Under the pieces are notes generated by a model that saw nothing but the letters and a program-made list of their open reading frames with translations, did not search any database and was not told where the DNA came from. Position numbers and translations under genes: made by a program. Positions 1 through 12,923 of a stretch of DNA of 64,000 bases are shown in pieces; the first letter of the stretch is position 1; every line of letters begins with the position of its first letter. This DNA is from Moniliophthora roreri (taxonomy: Eukaryota; Basidiomycota; Agaricomycetes; Agaricales; Marasmiaceae): positions 124,001 to 188,000 of the forward strand of contig LATX02000192.1 of NCBI GenBank assembly GCA_001466705.2. Direction: 5' to 3'.

Positions 1-2297
1 TGGACAAGCCTAGCTATTATTCTTTCCGGTGAGTGCCTTGAGCCCATTCAAGTTGCAGTAGCCCTTACTCGCTGCATTCGCCTAGTTTTCTTTTTCGGCA
101 TGATCTGCATCATAGCGAAGAAGTTTCACAACTGTATGGGAGGAACGGGGAGGGGTGGTAGTAGTGGAACTTCACGATCAATTGTGTAGCAGTCACTCCA
201 GGTGTCGCCAAGCCTCCGGTACGTTTAAGATGAATTAATTCCACAGCATTCCGAATGGAGCACAAGACGTTTCACAGAATCTGACGAGAATCGATATTCG
301 CCTGTAATGAAAAGACCGTACGTGAGCTTGGTATGTCCGCGGTGTTATTGAATATCGAATATACACATTCGCCGCCCCCAAAAACGAGTAAGGAAAGATT
401 ATTGAGTCCGATGTTCAAGTTATAGTAAACAGCTGAATCTTCAGTTCATTAAGAAGCAAGAGACACGATCAGACGATGATCCAGCAAGGTGAGATGCAGA
501 CCTTGACAAGTTGCACTACACGTGCAGATTTGTTTCAACGAAAATAGGTAGAGGGAGTAAAATCATGAGATTCATGGACAGTGGAGAGATACAAACTGGA
601 TGGATGATCGTCAATTATTTTTCTTGCCCTCCTGGGCAGTCAGTGTGGAGACCAAAGGTCAAGCTTGCAGGGTGATTACGAGATAAAGGAACACAGGTGC
701 TGCTAAACCGTTGCCGGCATTGTATGTAGTTAGTTATCACATCCGCTTGGTTTAGCATGGATTTTTCGACCACTGTATCACATACATTTTTGCGAACCCC
801 TGCGAGAGCCGAATGCTAAGTTGACCCAAATTTAACCGGCAGAGCGCCGAGTTTCAGATCCTGGCTGATTTTCAAATTGACGACGGAATACGCAACGAGG
901 ATCCCTGAAAGCTCCCACAAAAATGTCCGAGTTTCAAACGGTCTGTACTACCAAATTTGGTAGATTTCGTTCAGAGGTAAAGAAAACCGGTGAAAAGCGT
1001 CCAAAACGGCTGAGAATTCAGGGGATTCAAAACGACCTCCAGAAAAGGACCTATAACCGGAAGGGCTTTGACGCGAAAACACCACTGGGGCGAGGTATTT
1101 TGTCCGACATTTTGGGCTTCCCGAAGTCCATTTTGTCCGACTTCGAACGGGAGTTTGGAATTTTATCCAACCGACAAGGCAAACGACCCGGGGCTTTCAG
1201 GGGTCCTAATACGCAATAGTACGCAATGGAAGAAGAATGTGCGGGTGAGAATGTCTGTATCGCATGGGCGTCTTTAGATTATCCGCTGGCTATATGGCTA
1301 TCATTTCAAATCATTTCAAATAACGTTCTTGGCGTCACCTGGCACGTAAACTGAACTAAGAACGAGAACGCACCTCGCAGTTCGTTCAATGCTTTCGCCA
1401 TCTCTAGTCCACGTACAATTAATCAACTAGCCCCATCCTCGCACAACGACAGAAAGACGAAACGCAAAAGAATTAGCAGCCTGAACCGTGCTCCTTGATG
1501 GCTACCGTGACAGTCGGTAAGTAAGAAGAGGAATCGTGCGAATCAGAGAAGCGCGTTCAAAATTTGGCGCCCATCACTCGGAGTCGGACCACATCATCCA
1601 TCCAGCCTTGCTCAAGATGTATGTCCACTGTCACATCCCACCCACTGACGCATATTTATCACTCACTGCAGGAAAGACCTTGTAATTCCACTGTGGCATT
1701 TTACGGATTGGATATCATTCTCTTGTCGCTCATTGCTCACTGGCAGACAGGCCACGGGTAATTCGCCTTATCCTTCCTGTAACAGGACTCGGAAGTCTGG
1801 ACTCTGCTGTTAGAAGGCGTGTACACCATTAGGTGTCTGCTGGAGAGAGAGAAAGGGAAAGAGAACGTAGTTGGAACGTAGGCATATGACGGTTTGGATT
1901 CAAGGTAGGTTGCTTCCTTGCGTGACCGTAATGCCACTCAGCTCATTCGGCCTTGATATAGTGATCGGGTTCCTATCTCCAGTTCCTTGCTCGAGAGGTT
2001 GAAAACTCTCTGGGGACAACATGGACTGTCGTATTTGTGAAGGCTAGACATGCCAACCATAGCGAGGGGGAGATATGGCGAGGTACGTTCAATCATTTCG
2101 TACCCGCTCCTATAGACCTCAACTCATTCAAAACCCGGGAAGCTCCCGGCCTCTTGTCTCACAATGCGGAACATCAGGTGGTCCATAAACACATTCACGG
2201 TTCACGAGATCTAAACTCACTCTCACAATGATGGAAAACGTTGGCATCAAGCATGGTGATCTACGACGAACCCGAATCTACCTCACATTTTTTCGCA
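1..2297. other. Gene-poor left edge
   Basis: No gene is supported here. The longest open frame (923-1219, +) encodes a basic 98-residue peptide without a recognisable domain and without splice-consistent extension. No repeat structure was seen. Confidence 0.5.
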
Positions 2298-2302
2298 TAT
2301 AA
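2298..2302 (+). promoter_or_regulatory. TATA box of the cysteine-rich peptide gene
   Basis: A TATAA motif lies 19 bp before the first in-frame ATG (2317) and 49 bp before the second (2347). The spacing suggests transcription begins near or after the first ATG, which favours the second as the start codon. Confidence 0.4.
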
Positions 2303-2346
2303 GTGACCCCTCGACGATGACTTTCCACCACAAGAACCCCTTCTCC

Positions 2347-2630
2347 ATGAAGAATCTCATCAAGACTATCATCTTTGTCGTCATTCTTGGCGTCACACTC
2401 GCTAGCGGAAACCCAACGGGTGAGTGGACCAATGTCTTCTCAAATAACTTTGTTGACGTTGTAACCAACGACTTTTCCATGCACCAGATTGACAAACGAT
2501 GTGGAAGCAACCCGAGCTGCTGTGACCGTCGTGGAGTGTATTATGGACGTGGAACTGCGTGTATTGGGAGGTAAGTACTTGTGGCTCGGACTCGAATGCC
2601 TTTTTGTCCTGACGTGTGACTTATAGCTAA
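2347..2630 (+). CDS. Small secreted cysteine-rich peptide precursor with Kex2 site
   Basis: The start at 2347 opens directly into a signal peptide (basic MKNLIK, then a hydrophobic run ending LASG). A start at 2317 would add ten polar residues. A short pro-region follows and ends in Lys-Arg, the Kex2 cleavage signal. The mature part would be about 24 residues with the pattern C-x5-CC-x12-C. A 56-nt intron (2571-2626, GTAAGT to TATAG) sits at the last codons; splicing changes the end from Gly-Arg to Gly-Ser-stop, giving about 75 residues. The sequence shows a secreted, processed, probably disulfide-bonded peptide. Its role is unknown; effector, defence peptide or signal are all possible. I do not recognise a family. 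Confidence 0.6.
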
Positions 2631-3352
2631 ACATCATCCTTTTTGGCACTACGCCTCGCATATCGCGTACCTAGTTCATGTCCTACTCGTTCTTGAATCG
2701 AATCATTTTTTGTTTTTTCTTGATGTAGCAATTGTCAGTCGTTGAAACCAATCTCGGAACACTCGATCGGGGACCCTGCGGTTGAGCGTTGAATGTATCT
2801 GCTCAGCCGTCTGGTTATCGACTGAGAATTCTAATCCGACCAGACTTGCTCTCGACTTGAATGCGCTTGACGAGCATACCATTACACCAGGAGCAAAGAA
2901 AAACGACAGTAGCAGATGAGGTACGGGAATTGGCGTTGAGAGTTGTTACGATATGTGCTTGCCATCGTCACAGCCTCGAAGCTCGAGTCTGAATCAAATG
3001 ACAGTATCCAAGGCTTTGCCCGATCATCTCCTCGAAACACGGGACACATGGTGATCTGCGGTAGTACTGCAATAGGGACCCCCNCCCATAATGAGATCTC
3101 CAGACTTCGTCGTCGTCGTCGTCGTCGTCGTTGCACCTGGCAATGATTCGTTAATGAAGACTGCGGAGGTAGCCTAACGATATAACGATGGTCGATACCG
3201 AATCGTCCCAATATACCGCTTACTTACACAGAATATTCCTCGCCTGACGATATAGCCTAGGTGCGTTAAAACCAAACCCTTCGTTACATAAACTACCGCT
3301 ACAGCTTGGTACAAGTACAGCATTTCCAGAAATACCATACAAGGGTTACACT
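2631..3352. other. Intergenic region with CGT microsatellite
   Basis: No gene is supported. It holds a (CGT)n microsatellite of about eight units at 3107-3131 and one N at 3084 inside a C run, which looks like an uncertain homopolymer call. Confidence 0.5.
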
Positions 3353-4860
3353 TCACTTGGGAATCAACCCCGTCGTACTCTTCACACTACTCTGACTCTC
3401 CACACTTCCTACACTCCCCTGTCTACTCAAACCCAAAGCCAAATTCTGCTGAGCCCTCTCCCTAGCCCTCGCCTGCCTAACCTCCCTCTCCCTCCGATAA
3501 CTCTCCGCCTCCTCACTCTGCATCAACATGAAAGGCGTCACACCCGATTTACTATTATACGCCATCTCCTGATCTTGATCATTCCTCCTCGGTGTATTAA
3601 ATTCAGGTAGGCTTTGCATATCGGGAAAAACGTGACGGATGATGATGATGAGGAGGACGTTGATGAATCCGGTGAGGTTGAAGATGACGGCGGCAAAAAC
3701 GGTGGCGCCAAAGGGAGGAGGTGTTGGGCCCATGAATTCGGTGAGACGAGTGATGGTGATAGGGATGAGGATGATGGTGTATGCGACCTGTGGTGTTACG
3801 AGTCACTTTAGGTGCGTGGAAGGAGGGGGGGGGAGTGTACGTACGGGAAACCAAACCATCCTCTGTGCAAGCTTCAACATTGTCGAATCGATAAGATCTC
3901 TCGCAAATCCCAACCTCCAGCTCTCATCGCTAGAGATAAATTGAAGTTTCCATTTTCCTTGATGATGTACGAGGTTTCCTCGGACTCTGAGGAGAACGAT
4001 GGTGTTGAGGATGAAAGCGAGTGTTGCGGAGAGGAATTCGAGAAAGTATTCGAGGAGGATTTGAGGTTCGGGGTAGGAGGAGGTTATCCAGCACCTGTGG
4101 GTTCGGATTTTCGTCATTGTTGGGTAAGGTAAGGTAAAGGGGAGAACGTACCATCGACCGGAAATACCGAAATAAGGACCCGATTCTGGTTTCTCAATAG
4201 CTGCGGGACCGATGAATACGATAAAAGCTACGGCGAACCAGCCTCCGGCGAGGGTTAGCCAGAGACCTAGGCGGGTAACAGAGGTGCGGAGGAAGAGGAT
4301 GTTGAATAGGTGGAGGGATATCATGAATGACCTGTATCGGTTGTTAGTGTATGAAAAGGCTGGCGTGGATGCGGGCCATACCATAGGGCGGTAGAGATGT
4401 TTCCTGCCTGTTTGATTGCACCTAGTTGAACGATGAGAGGAGTATCTTAAAGGAGACCGGTACGTACGTACCTTGAGCTGTACAAAACGACCCATTGGAA
4501 AGACCGTTTTTGACTACCCAACGGAGGTTCATGGTTGTTCCAATGGATTGTATGACGTTTGCGAGGAGTAGAGAGACGAGGTACTCGAAGAGGTGAGTGC
4601 GGAAGGCCTTGGTTGTGCTGATGAGGTAGCGCTGTGTTTCGCGTTTGAGTAAGGGTTGGTTCTTTGGTAAGGAAACGTACCATCACGTATAAGACTGAGC
4701 AAATGGATAAGAGGCCTGCAACGGCTAGTACCTAGAGGAACAAGGCATGATTAGTATGTTGGAGAAGAAAAGGATGAGGGTAGTGACGCACGATGACACC
4801 GCTTCTCTCCCAAGGCTCGTACCACACGTCGTTCACATCCGTAACCGAGTTATTAGACAT
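3353..4860 (-). CDS. Seven-transmembrane G-protein-coupled receptor (Git3/cAMP-receptor-like)
   Basis: Seven exons join in phase to a 394-residue protein: 4860-4792, 4731-4681, 4631-4472, 4421-4382, 4331-4152, 4094-3845 and 3787-3353. The N-terminus is short and polar with an NNS glycosylation site. Hydrophobic helices follow in the usual receptor pattern, including LAVAGLLSICSVLYVM (TM1), an FEYLVSLLLANVIQS helix (TM2), a Cys-containing segment before TM3, and two last helices ending FNLTGFINVLLIIII. A 90-residue cytoplasmic tail is rich in Arg, Glu and Ser. This layout matches fungal Git3/CAR-like receptors, which sense nutrients or pheromone-unrelated ligands through G-alpha and cAMP. The ligand cannot be read from sequence. 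All introns are 45-60 nt GT-AG. Confidence 0.87.
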
Positions 4861-5602
4861 GATTAATCTTCAAGATTCCCGCCAGCGGGGGTGGTGATAA
4901 GTTAAAGAACGAATGGAAAGCTGAAGCACCAGGCGGGGTGAGGGGGCGAAGGGGGCAGAAAGCCTCACAACCAAACGGTTGATGGCCGGGGGTAGTTGTT
5001 TTATATACATGAACCTAGGTGATAGCGGCTAGGTAAGGATACTGAGGCCATCAACGGTCATTTGATTGCCTGTTTGTTGGTTGTTTGGAGAAGAGTGCCT
5101 CGAGGCTGGGAACGATTCCTTCAAGTTTGCAACTGGAGCCAAAGGCGGTGCAGAGATTGCGAGGGTAGCTTTGCGTTTCCCAGGAGAGTCCGGAGGGGGG
5201 AACGAGAGGGTAGGTAGGTATCGGGAAATGATGACCTCCGCTATAGAGATCATGGCTATTGAATTGAGAGGTACACAGTGGCAGTATCATGACGCATCAC
5301 TCGCACATCAGCTTGGACACGCTGACAAGAAAAGATACCGTTAATAACTGAATATAAGACTGAATATAAAGTGATATACGCACTTATACCCCGTACTCGC
5401 ATCCATGCAAATGAATGGCCTCGGTTAGTCTATGAACGATTCTGGAATGTGTGTGTGTGATATGCGACGAGCATGTTTGTAGGCTGTGTGTTGCAATCAT
5501 CATTCAGGTTCACCGTATCATTGCAACCGAATGCTAGCTGGCAATGAGTGTTGTGTCAGAGGGCAAAGAGCCGTGTGACAACTGGTCATCATACTCTTGA
5601 CT
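4861..5602. other. Intergenic region: receptor promoter and NTPase 3' end
   Basis: This stretch should contain the promoter of the receptor gene and the 3' end of the NTPase gene, both on the minus strand. A short GT-rich microsatellite lies near 5448-5458. No further gene is supported. Confidence 0.4.
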
Positions 5603-6273
5603 TCATGCAGCTTTACTATTCAACACAAACATCACCCTCTCCTCCAAATCCATCATATCTCTCCCAATCACCCGATACTCAATACCCAATTCCTCCAATA
5701 CCTCCCTGTATATCCTCAAACACTCCTTCTCATCTCCAACATGTCGAAACCCATCATCCTCCAACCACTCCTCTACCGGTTCAAGCAAATAAACCTCTGT
5801 CACCTCCGTATCCCGATATACAGGCAGAACACTCTGAAACGCAGGCGAATTCACTAGCTTCTCCTTCCGCAACTTGGACTCGGAGGAGGAATCCTTTTCA
5901 CCACCAGCAGCAGCAGTGAATACAGCGTACACGATAGGATCCACTGCAGACCTGTCACTCAGCAATACACTAGGCACCTCCTGATCCTCGTCCATCTCCA
6001 TCTCACGAGCGACATGCGCGTCCAAAATAGCTTGTTGCATCTCGACCAACCCAATATCCTTTCGTGTCCATCCATGCGATTTGATAACATGACGCGCTAC
6101 TTCGGTGATGTGTGCGGAAGGAGGAAGAGAGAGACGTTGGGATAGGGCTTTGCAGAGGGTTGTTTTGCCTGTTGACTGTGTCGGGAGAGATTGTGTTAGC
6201 GTACGGTGGTGGTGATGGATGGTTCCTCGATACTTACGGATGGGCCAATGATGTATATCCGTCTGGGACGCAT
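5603..6273 (-). CDS. AAA_28-type P-loop NTPase
   Basis: Two exons are certain: 6273-6238 and 6175-5603, spliced at GTAAGT to ACACAG. The join creates the Walker A motif GPSSTGKTT right after an MRPRRIYII start, giving 202 residues. A later strand VLLSDRSAVDPIVY fits a Walker B-like or lid region. Small nucleoside-kinase-like proteins of the AAA_28 family share this layout; substrate and role are unknown. Two further open segments upstream (6368-6274; 6536-6458 and 6813-6601) join in phase through canonical splice sites and could extend the N-terminus to about 331 residues, but the first has no in-frame ATG. The start at 6273 is therefore my choice, and the upstream exons could be 5' leader. 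Confidence 0.72.
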
Positions 6274-6934
6274 TGGTGGCGAACGAAACCAAGGCCAGAT
6301 TGTAAACCATCCCCAAGTCCAATTCCACTTTTCTTTCATGGCTTTTGCGCAGTATGTATCTGGGGGTGCTGCGGTCAAGGTGAGCGTCTACGAGATAAAG
6401 TTTTTGCTTTGAATTCTGAATTCAGATGACTCACAGGCGGCTTTATGTCGCACTTACCCTCCAAAGCTTGGGCTAGCATCCGTGCAGACACCCCGTTCAA
6501 AACCCTCCCTCCATCGTTCTTCCGCAGTTGCGTGTACTGCAGTTGGAAGTTAGAGAAGGTGAGCATCTATGAAATAAAGTTTTCTTTCTCTCGCATTTAC
6601 GGAGATTTGACAGGCTGGGGCTGCGCTCGTTGTGACTATCTTATCTACATCGTACTCTTCCTCTTCCTTCCGTTCGCCGTTCACGTCAGGGGAAGCCTCA
6701 ATCACGACACATCTAGGATCATGTGGGGCGTCTCGCACGAACGAAAATAGAGTAGACGCCCAGAAGCATTGCTGCGCGATCACCTCTCCCTCTCTTCCTA
6801 CTTCCACGACCAAGAGTTCAAGAGTTCATCCGCCCGCAATGATAGAACTTCAGGTCATGCGAGCTTCTGCGTAGCCATCATAAATAAAACCCACTCTCAG
6901 CGTCACTCTGGCCTTTCACCCGTAACCACCACCC
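6274..6934. promoter_or_regulatory. Shared upstream region of the NTPase and RdRP-helicase genes
   Basis: The two genes are divergently transcribed. A TATA-like ATAAATAAAA stretch at 6880-6889 lies about 46-55 bp before the RdRP-helicase start. If the longer NTPase model is right, the true intergenic gap shrinks to 121 bp, a bidirectional promoter. Confidence 0.4.
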
Positions 6935-9900
6935 ATGCCCCCAGAGTACACCCTCCGCCCAAACCTCACTATCAACGACACCTCATGGTCATTCACCGTT
7001 CCTCAAACCTACCTCTCCTCTCCAACACCCAACTTTGGCAAATGCATCCGCTTCACCCAACCCAAACTCGTCTTACAAATCCAAAAGTTCCCTTACAATC
7101 GAATCTTGCATGAAGACAACCCGACGAAATTCGTTTTATGCTCTTTTGGTGATTTGCGGTTTCCAGAGACACCTCTCAGAACGACGGGAGAGTATATTGG
7201 GAGAGTATTGAAGGAGGGTGTTTGGTTGAATGGGGTACAGTATAGGTTTTATGGGCATAGTAATAGTCAGTTGGTACGTGCGCGTTCTTTCTTTCTTTCG
7301 TGGGTAGTGGCTGAAACGTGAAACAGCGTAGTCGAAGTTGCTTTTTACGAGAAGCGAAGAGTGATGAAGAACTCGATCGGAGGTTGTACGTCTTGGGTGA
7401 TTTTGAGAAGATCATGAATGTTGCGAAGCGTATGTGTTTACGGTCTCTACCCTCCACTTCTTCCTCACACCTCACACCTCACCCCTGTACAGGAGCTAAA
7501 CGAATCGGTCTCCTCTTCTCCGAAGCTCAAGTCGATTACCAGTTGGACCCACAATACATCATCGACATACCCGACATCAAAGTCGGAGACGAGTTGTTTT
7601 CAGATGGATGTGGGCTTGTATCAAAGAGGTTGGCTGTCATGGTTAGCAAGCAAAAGAGGATTATATTCCGAGGTGTGAGGTATACACCGTGTGTGTATCA
7701 GATTAGGTGTGTTTTCCACTCTCCCTTTCCAGCCCCAAAACGCCAACTCACCTAATCGTGATATGTATAGGTACCTAGGATACAAAGGCGTCCTAATGCT
7801 CCACCCCGCAATGGACAAGAATAAAAACCATCCTCATCTCGCAGAGTTTAGAAAAAGCATGAAAAAATTCAGTACTACGCGGAACCACACCTTTTCCGTC
7901 GTTGACTATTCCAAACCATACGCTTTTGGAAGGCTCAATAACGATATCATCGTTCTCCTCTCCAGTCTCGGTATCACCAACGAAAAGCTCCTCGGCAAAC
8001 AACGACAATATCACGATTGGATCACCGAAGCTTCTGTTGATCCTATAAAAGCGTTCATGTTCCTTTCCGCATCCGAGGATCACGAATTGGCAGAAAGAGT
8101 CTTACTCGACGGGTTGGACGATCCCCATATCATAAATGCTATTCGTCGGAAACAGGCCAAGGAAGTGGCTAGTTTTAAAGGAGAGAGAACGCATAAAGAT
8201 CGTACGAGGATGATTATACAAAAATCGAGATTATTGTTTGGGGTTTGTGATCCGTTTAGGGTGTTGAAAGAGGGAGAGGCGCATATTAGGATTACGACGG
8301 GGAGATCAGGTCCTTCGACGCCGATACATGGGGATGTGTTGGTGGTGAGGAATCCGTGTTTGCATCCTGGTGGGTTTGGGGGGTTTGGCGTTTTTGAGTT
8401 TTGGGTGAATGATAATGCTGAATGTTGGGTACTGTCTTATCTTAGGTGATTGTTTAAAACTCCGAGCGGCGAGTTATAACGAGCTGTCGCATTTGACGGA
8501 TTGTATTGTCTTTGCGTCGGTGGCTAAACCGGGGAGGCATTCGGCTCCTTCGATGAGTAGTGGTGGCGATCTAGATGGTACGGTTTGATACTCCTTTTTT
8601 TCGTCGACGCAAGGGGCTGATCTTCCCTTCAAGGCGACAAGTATTTCGTTTGTTGGGATCCGGATCTGGTTCCCTCAACAGTAGCCGAGGTATGTTTGGT
8701 TTGATACCGATACTTTCTCATGCGCGCACGAGGGTTGAAACCTACACCCCTAAGTCATATGATTACCCTCCAAACAAGGAACGCCCGAGTAAATCTGTTT
8801 CTCGTGCAGATTTGGCTAACCATTTTGCTGCGTATAACAAGTAAGGGTTCCTATCACTCTGTCTGTCTGGTCACCACTCACATACTCTTCCTCCTTCCTC
8901 CTCTACCAGCTCAGGCCTGGCCAGAGTCGCGGCTCTTCATGCAAAATGGGTACGCGGCAGCCCCAAAGGAGCATTGAGCACCGAATGTCAAGAGCTCAAT
9001 GCTCTACATTCTCAAGCCGTTGATGGTGCATCAGTCAAGATACCTGAACGCCTCGCGTCACCTCCCGAACCACCAGGAGACTTTATCCTCGACCTACTAG
9101 CAAAAGAGGCGACAGAGTTTGCAGAAAATTTCACTCGATCCATCGAACAAAGAAGCGCGATAACGTCTATCCAAGGTGGCGGCGACGACGATATCACCCG
9201 CGAAGACCATGAAAGGATCCTCTTACGACTTTTATCAAGTCAACACAATACCATTTCGGAATACGAGCTCTTTACACTCGCTTGGCGGTTTTGCCAAAAG
9301 TTTTCTTTACCACTTGCACCATATATGGCTCATTTCGACTTGGGTGCATTCACGGCGCAGCAAAAGTATGCAATTCTCAGTACGATGGGGTTGGATTTGG
9401 ATAAGGAGAGGTATCCACATTTTTGGAATTCCCTGTTTCGCTCGGACCTTTTGAGTGAGAGGGATTTGTACCAGAGGTGTTTGGATCGGCCGTTTTCGAT
9501 TCAGAGGTTGTATTCTTCGAAGATTCATGGATTGGCCACGTTTTTTGAGTATCTTCGAATGGCGATGCAAGAGTATACACGCAAGGTGCTGGTATTGAAG
9601 GTGTGTGTTGCTTTTGCTTTCTATAGTAAAAAAAACTCATGGCCTGGAACGTAGACAGATGACCGGCTCGCTGTAGGCATCTTCATTCGAGGCGAGATAC
9701 CGTGGGACGAAGACCCTATCGTGAAGGATAACGTGGTTGTCTGTTCATTCCTTCCGCAGACTACGTCAACGCTGTCTACGTACCGCCCATGTACGGCGGA
9801 TTACAGGTTACACTGTAGTGATGTGAACCTGCAGCTTTACGATAAGCTTCGCTTGAACACATTCATCTTTTTGACGATACCGCCGCGTGCTTCTGGGGCC

Positions 9901-12900
9901 GAGGTGATAGCGAGCATTGCTTTGCAAAAGTTTTCGACTAGGGTGCAACAGGTAGGGTTTCTGTCGTCATCTGCTGACTTGGGTATTGACATAGAGTCTC
10001 TTGGCAGCAATTGGGCCGGTTGAACCGACAGCCCGTTACGGGCATCGAGATACATGTTGTGTCTAATCGTGATCGGGTTTCACACCAGCTCTTTGACCTT
10101 TGGTTTGAACAGTACGTGTCTCCTTTTAGGTCCCACTCATTGTAGCTCATCGTCGTACACAGTGTTCCGACTGAGCAACGCGTAAAGAGGTTCGAACGCG
10201 AAGTTGCTCCATACAGTCTCAACGAGATCAAGGATGTAGAATGGGACGAGCATCCTCCTTGGATGCAAACCATGTTCTACCCAAAGCAGGATCAGGATGT
10301 GGTCACTCGGCTGCTTGAAGGCAGGACGCCAGACGAGGTGGACAAGTGCATGGAGCTTGCCCTCGCATACCATGCCGAGGACGAACTTTTTTGGATCTAC
10401 TCAGTCATTCTCGCTCAAGAGCCCATCCGTAGGGAGCAGGTCATCAAATGGATGGATCTTCATCCCCCGCTTGCCTTTATGCTTCTCAAAAAGTATCCGC
10501 CCGACGAGGCAGGCTCGTTACCAGCCGAATCTCGACCCTTTTGTCGAAATATCCTGCACAACATCATCCGTTCTTCAAATCAGCTGGGGATAGCCTGTCT
10601 CGTAGCTTTCGAGAAGATGACTGGAACGATCACCCAACTGTCAGTAGAAGACTATTTCAGCCTCCTCTGGCTCTCTGCTCTAACCATTCGGTCTCTTCAA
10701 CTATTACAAGAAACACTCTTGGTACTTAACGACTGTCGAGCTTCGCAGACGGATCCTCCACATTCTCCTGCACTCCAGTATGGGCACCGTCATGCACTTG
10801 GTATAGCCATGGATCGAGCAGAAGAAGCTGCGGACGAATGTCCCTGCGATGCAGATGGTAAACCTCGAAAGCAACGTACACCTCCATCACAAACCCGATT
10901 GAAGAGAGTCGAAGATAACCCTTTTCAAGTCGTAGCTACACTCCGTGTAGATTCTCGGACACCTATCCGGTTACATTCGCATGTAAGGCTACAAGCTGCG
11001 TCCAAGCCGGATAACCGATGGGTACCGTCGATCGTGTTGGATGGAATTGTGATCCAGTCGATGAAGGGCGAGTTGAAAATCGAACTTTTGCATCCGCCCC
11101 CACCAGAAATGGAAGTTATGGACTGGAATATGTATCACGCTGGCAGTACAGGTAAGATTCCTCGAACGGGATCATCCACCTCTACTGTAAACTGATGGCC
11201 GCCTAACAGCGACTTCCCGAGCCATGCTAGATGCGTTGGCACGTCTCCTCAAGGACAAGAGCGAATGCTGCGGCTTTTACAGTATCATAACGGGACATGA
11301 AGAAGAATCAGCGGCGCCCGTAGAGATGTTCCGTCCGTTACTTGGCCAAGAAGAACATCTCGAAAATCTAAATGGAAGCCAGGAAATGGCTGTTCGTTCT
11401 TGTTCGGTGCCATTATCACTGATCTGGGGTCCTCCTGGTTCGTTTTTTTCTTGCACACCACTCAATCTCGATCAAGATGTTGGCTAAGTGTAGATTCTAG
11501 GTACTGGTAAAACGACGGTCATAGTCCAAATTCTATGTGCCCTGGTGAAGACCAAAAGTGAAGATTCTCGGATTCTGATGACTGCATCTACACACAACGG
11601 TGCTTTTCCGACATTTTTTGTTTTCCTTGTGTGACTACTAATTGTAATGTGACAGCCGTCGATAATGTCCTCGAACGGTTCATCTCCATAAACAAGACGC
11701 AAAACATTCTGCGCGAAGAGCAGATACTTCGAGTGGCGACGGACCTTTCCAAGGTCAACAAGGACCTGCAGAGCTTCACCATTGACGCCCGAGTGGGAGG
11801 AGATATGAACGAAAATAACAAGTTATTCAAAAAGGCCCAGGAGAGGTTGAATGCTGCAGTCATTGTGTTTACTACGTGTGCGGGTAAGCGCTATCAATCT
11901 TCTCTCAAATCTGACGGCAGTACTGAAACGTTATAGGTGCTGGTCTTGGGATCCTGCGCAAGGCAGACTTTGACATGGCATTGATTGACGAGGCTTCGCA
12001 GATCAACGAACCCTGTGCATTGATTCCTTTGGTTAAGGGTGTGCAGAGGGCAATACTGGTGGGTGACCAGTGAGTGAAATCCCTCAGCATACCGAGAAAC
12101 GTTATGCTGACGAGTCACAACTACTCTACAGTGTACAACTTAGACCTACCGTGAAGAAGATAGGCAAGGTGCTCGAGTTCGACGTCTCTCTACTCGAACG
12201 GCTCTACACAGGGCCAGACCAAGTCGGCCTCAGTAAGGCAATGCTCGATGTAGGTCATCGCACTTCTTCTACGCACTACAGCTGCTTACGATTTCCTAGA
12301 TACAATATCGGTTCCCACAAGAACTCGCAGCGTTCCCCTCACGCGAGTTCTACGAGGGCCGGCTGCATTCCGGTATACAAGATTCCAATGCTGTTCTTGG
12401 GGTTCTCCGACAAACAAGGTTCCCCTGGCCTGTCGATGATAACCAAGTGATCGTACCGACGATCTTCATCCAATGTTCGGCCGAGGAAGATATGGGTGGT
12501 CGTTCAAAGAGTAATACTGGACAAGTCGATCTTATAGTCGACCGTATCATGCCTCTTTTGACGACTCCTAACGAAGGCACAACCCCCGCTGACCTCAAGA
12601 TCACCGTTCTTTCACCCTATAATAAACAAATCACCGAGTTACGCTCTCGCCTCCCATCTATAGCTACAGCATCCACTATCGATGCTTTCCAAGGCCGAGA
12701 GAGCGATATTATCATCTTTTCTTCCGTACGGTGTAACGCGGAAGCGGATATTGGATTTGTTGATGATGCGAGAAGGTTGAATGTCATGTGGACAAGAGCG
12801 AGGCTGGCTATGATTATTGTTGGGGATCGTAGAACGTTGGAGGCCAATGCCATGTGGAAGAGAGCAGTTGGGGCGTGTAGAGAGGTCAAATTGGATGAGA

Positions 12901-12923
12901 TTGCTTCTGCCGGTGGCGGGTAA
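6935..12923 (+). CDS. RNA-dependent RNA polymerase fused to SF1 (Upf1/Hrr1-like) helicase
   Basis: Seventeen exons join without a stop or phase error into 1566 residues: 6935-7273, 7327-7429, 7493-7706, 7771-8369, 8446-8577, 8634-8689, 8755-8840, 8910-9600, 9655-9951, 10008-10111, 10163-11151, 11210-11437, 11501-11599, 11656-11883, 11937-12069, 12132-12249 and 12300-12923. Residues 1-630 are a cellular RdRP of the QDE-1/RDR/Rdp1 type: FYGHSNSQLRSRSC, DGCGLVS, CLHPGD and the catalytic SGGDLDGD (Asp triad at 347-351), then LHSQAVD. Residues 630-1090 are a linker I cannot assign. Residues 1090-1566 are an SF1 helicase: Walker A GPPGTGKTT (1164-1172), Ia STHNAVDN, II DEAS (1293-1296), III GDHVQLRP, IV QYRFP, V DAFQGRESD, VI NVMWTRAR. 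In fission yeast and Neurospora the RdRP and the helicase (Hrr1, SAD-3) are separate partners in RNA silencing. Here one chain would make and unwind dsRNA. Confidence 0.93.

Noticed and set aside
923..1219. 98-residue open frame near the left edge
   Set aside because: Basic, low-similarity composition, no domain, no splice extension.
3084..3084. N at 3084 as a contig join
   Set aside because: It lies in a C run with no duplication around it; an uncertain base call fits better.
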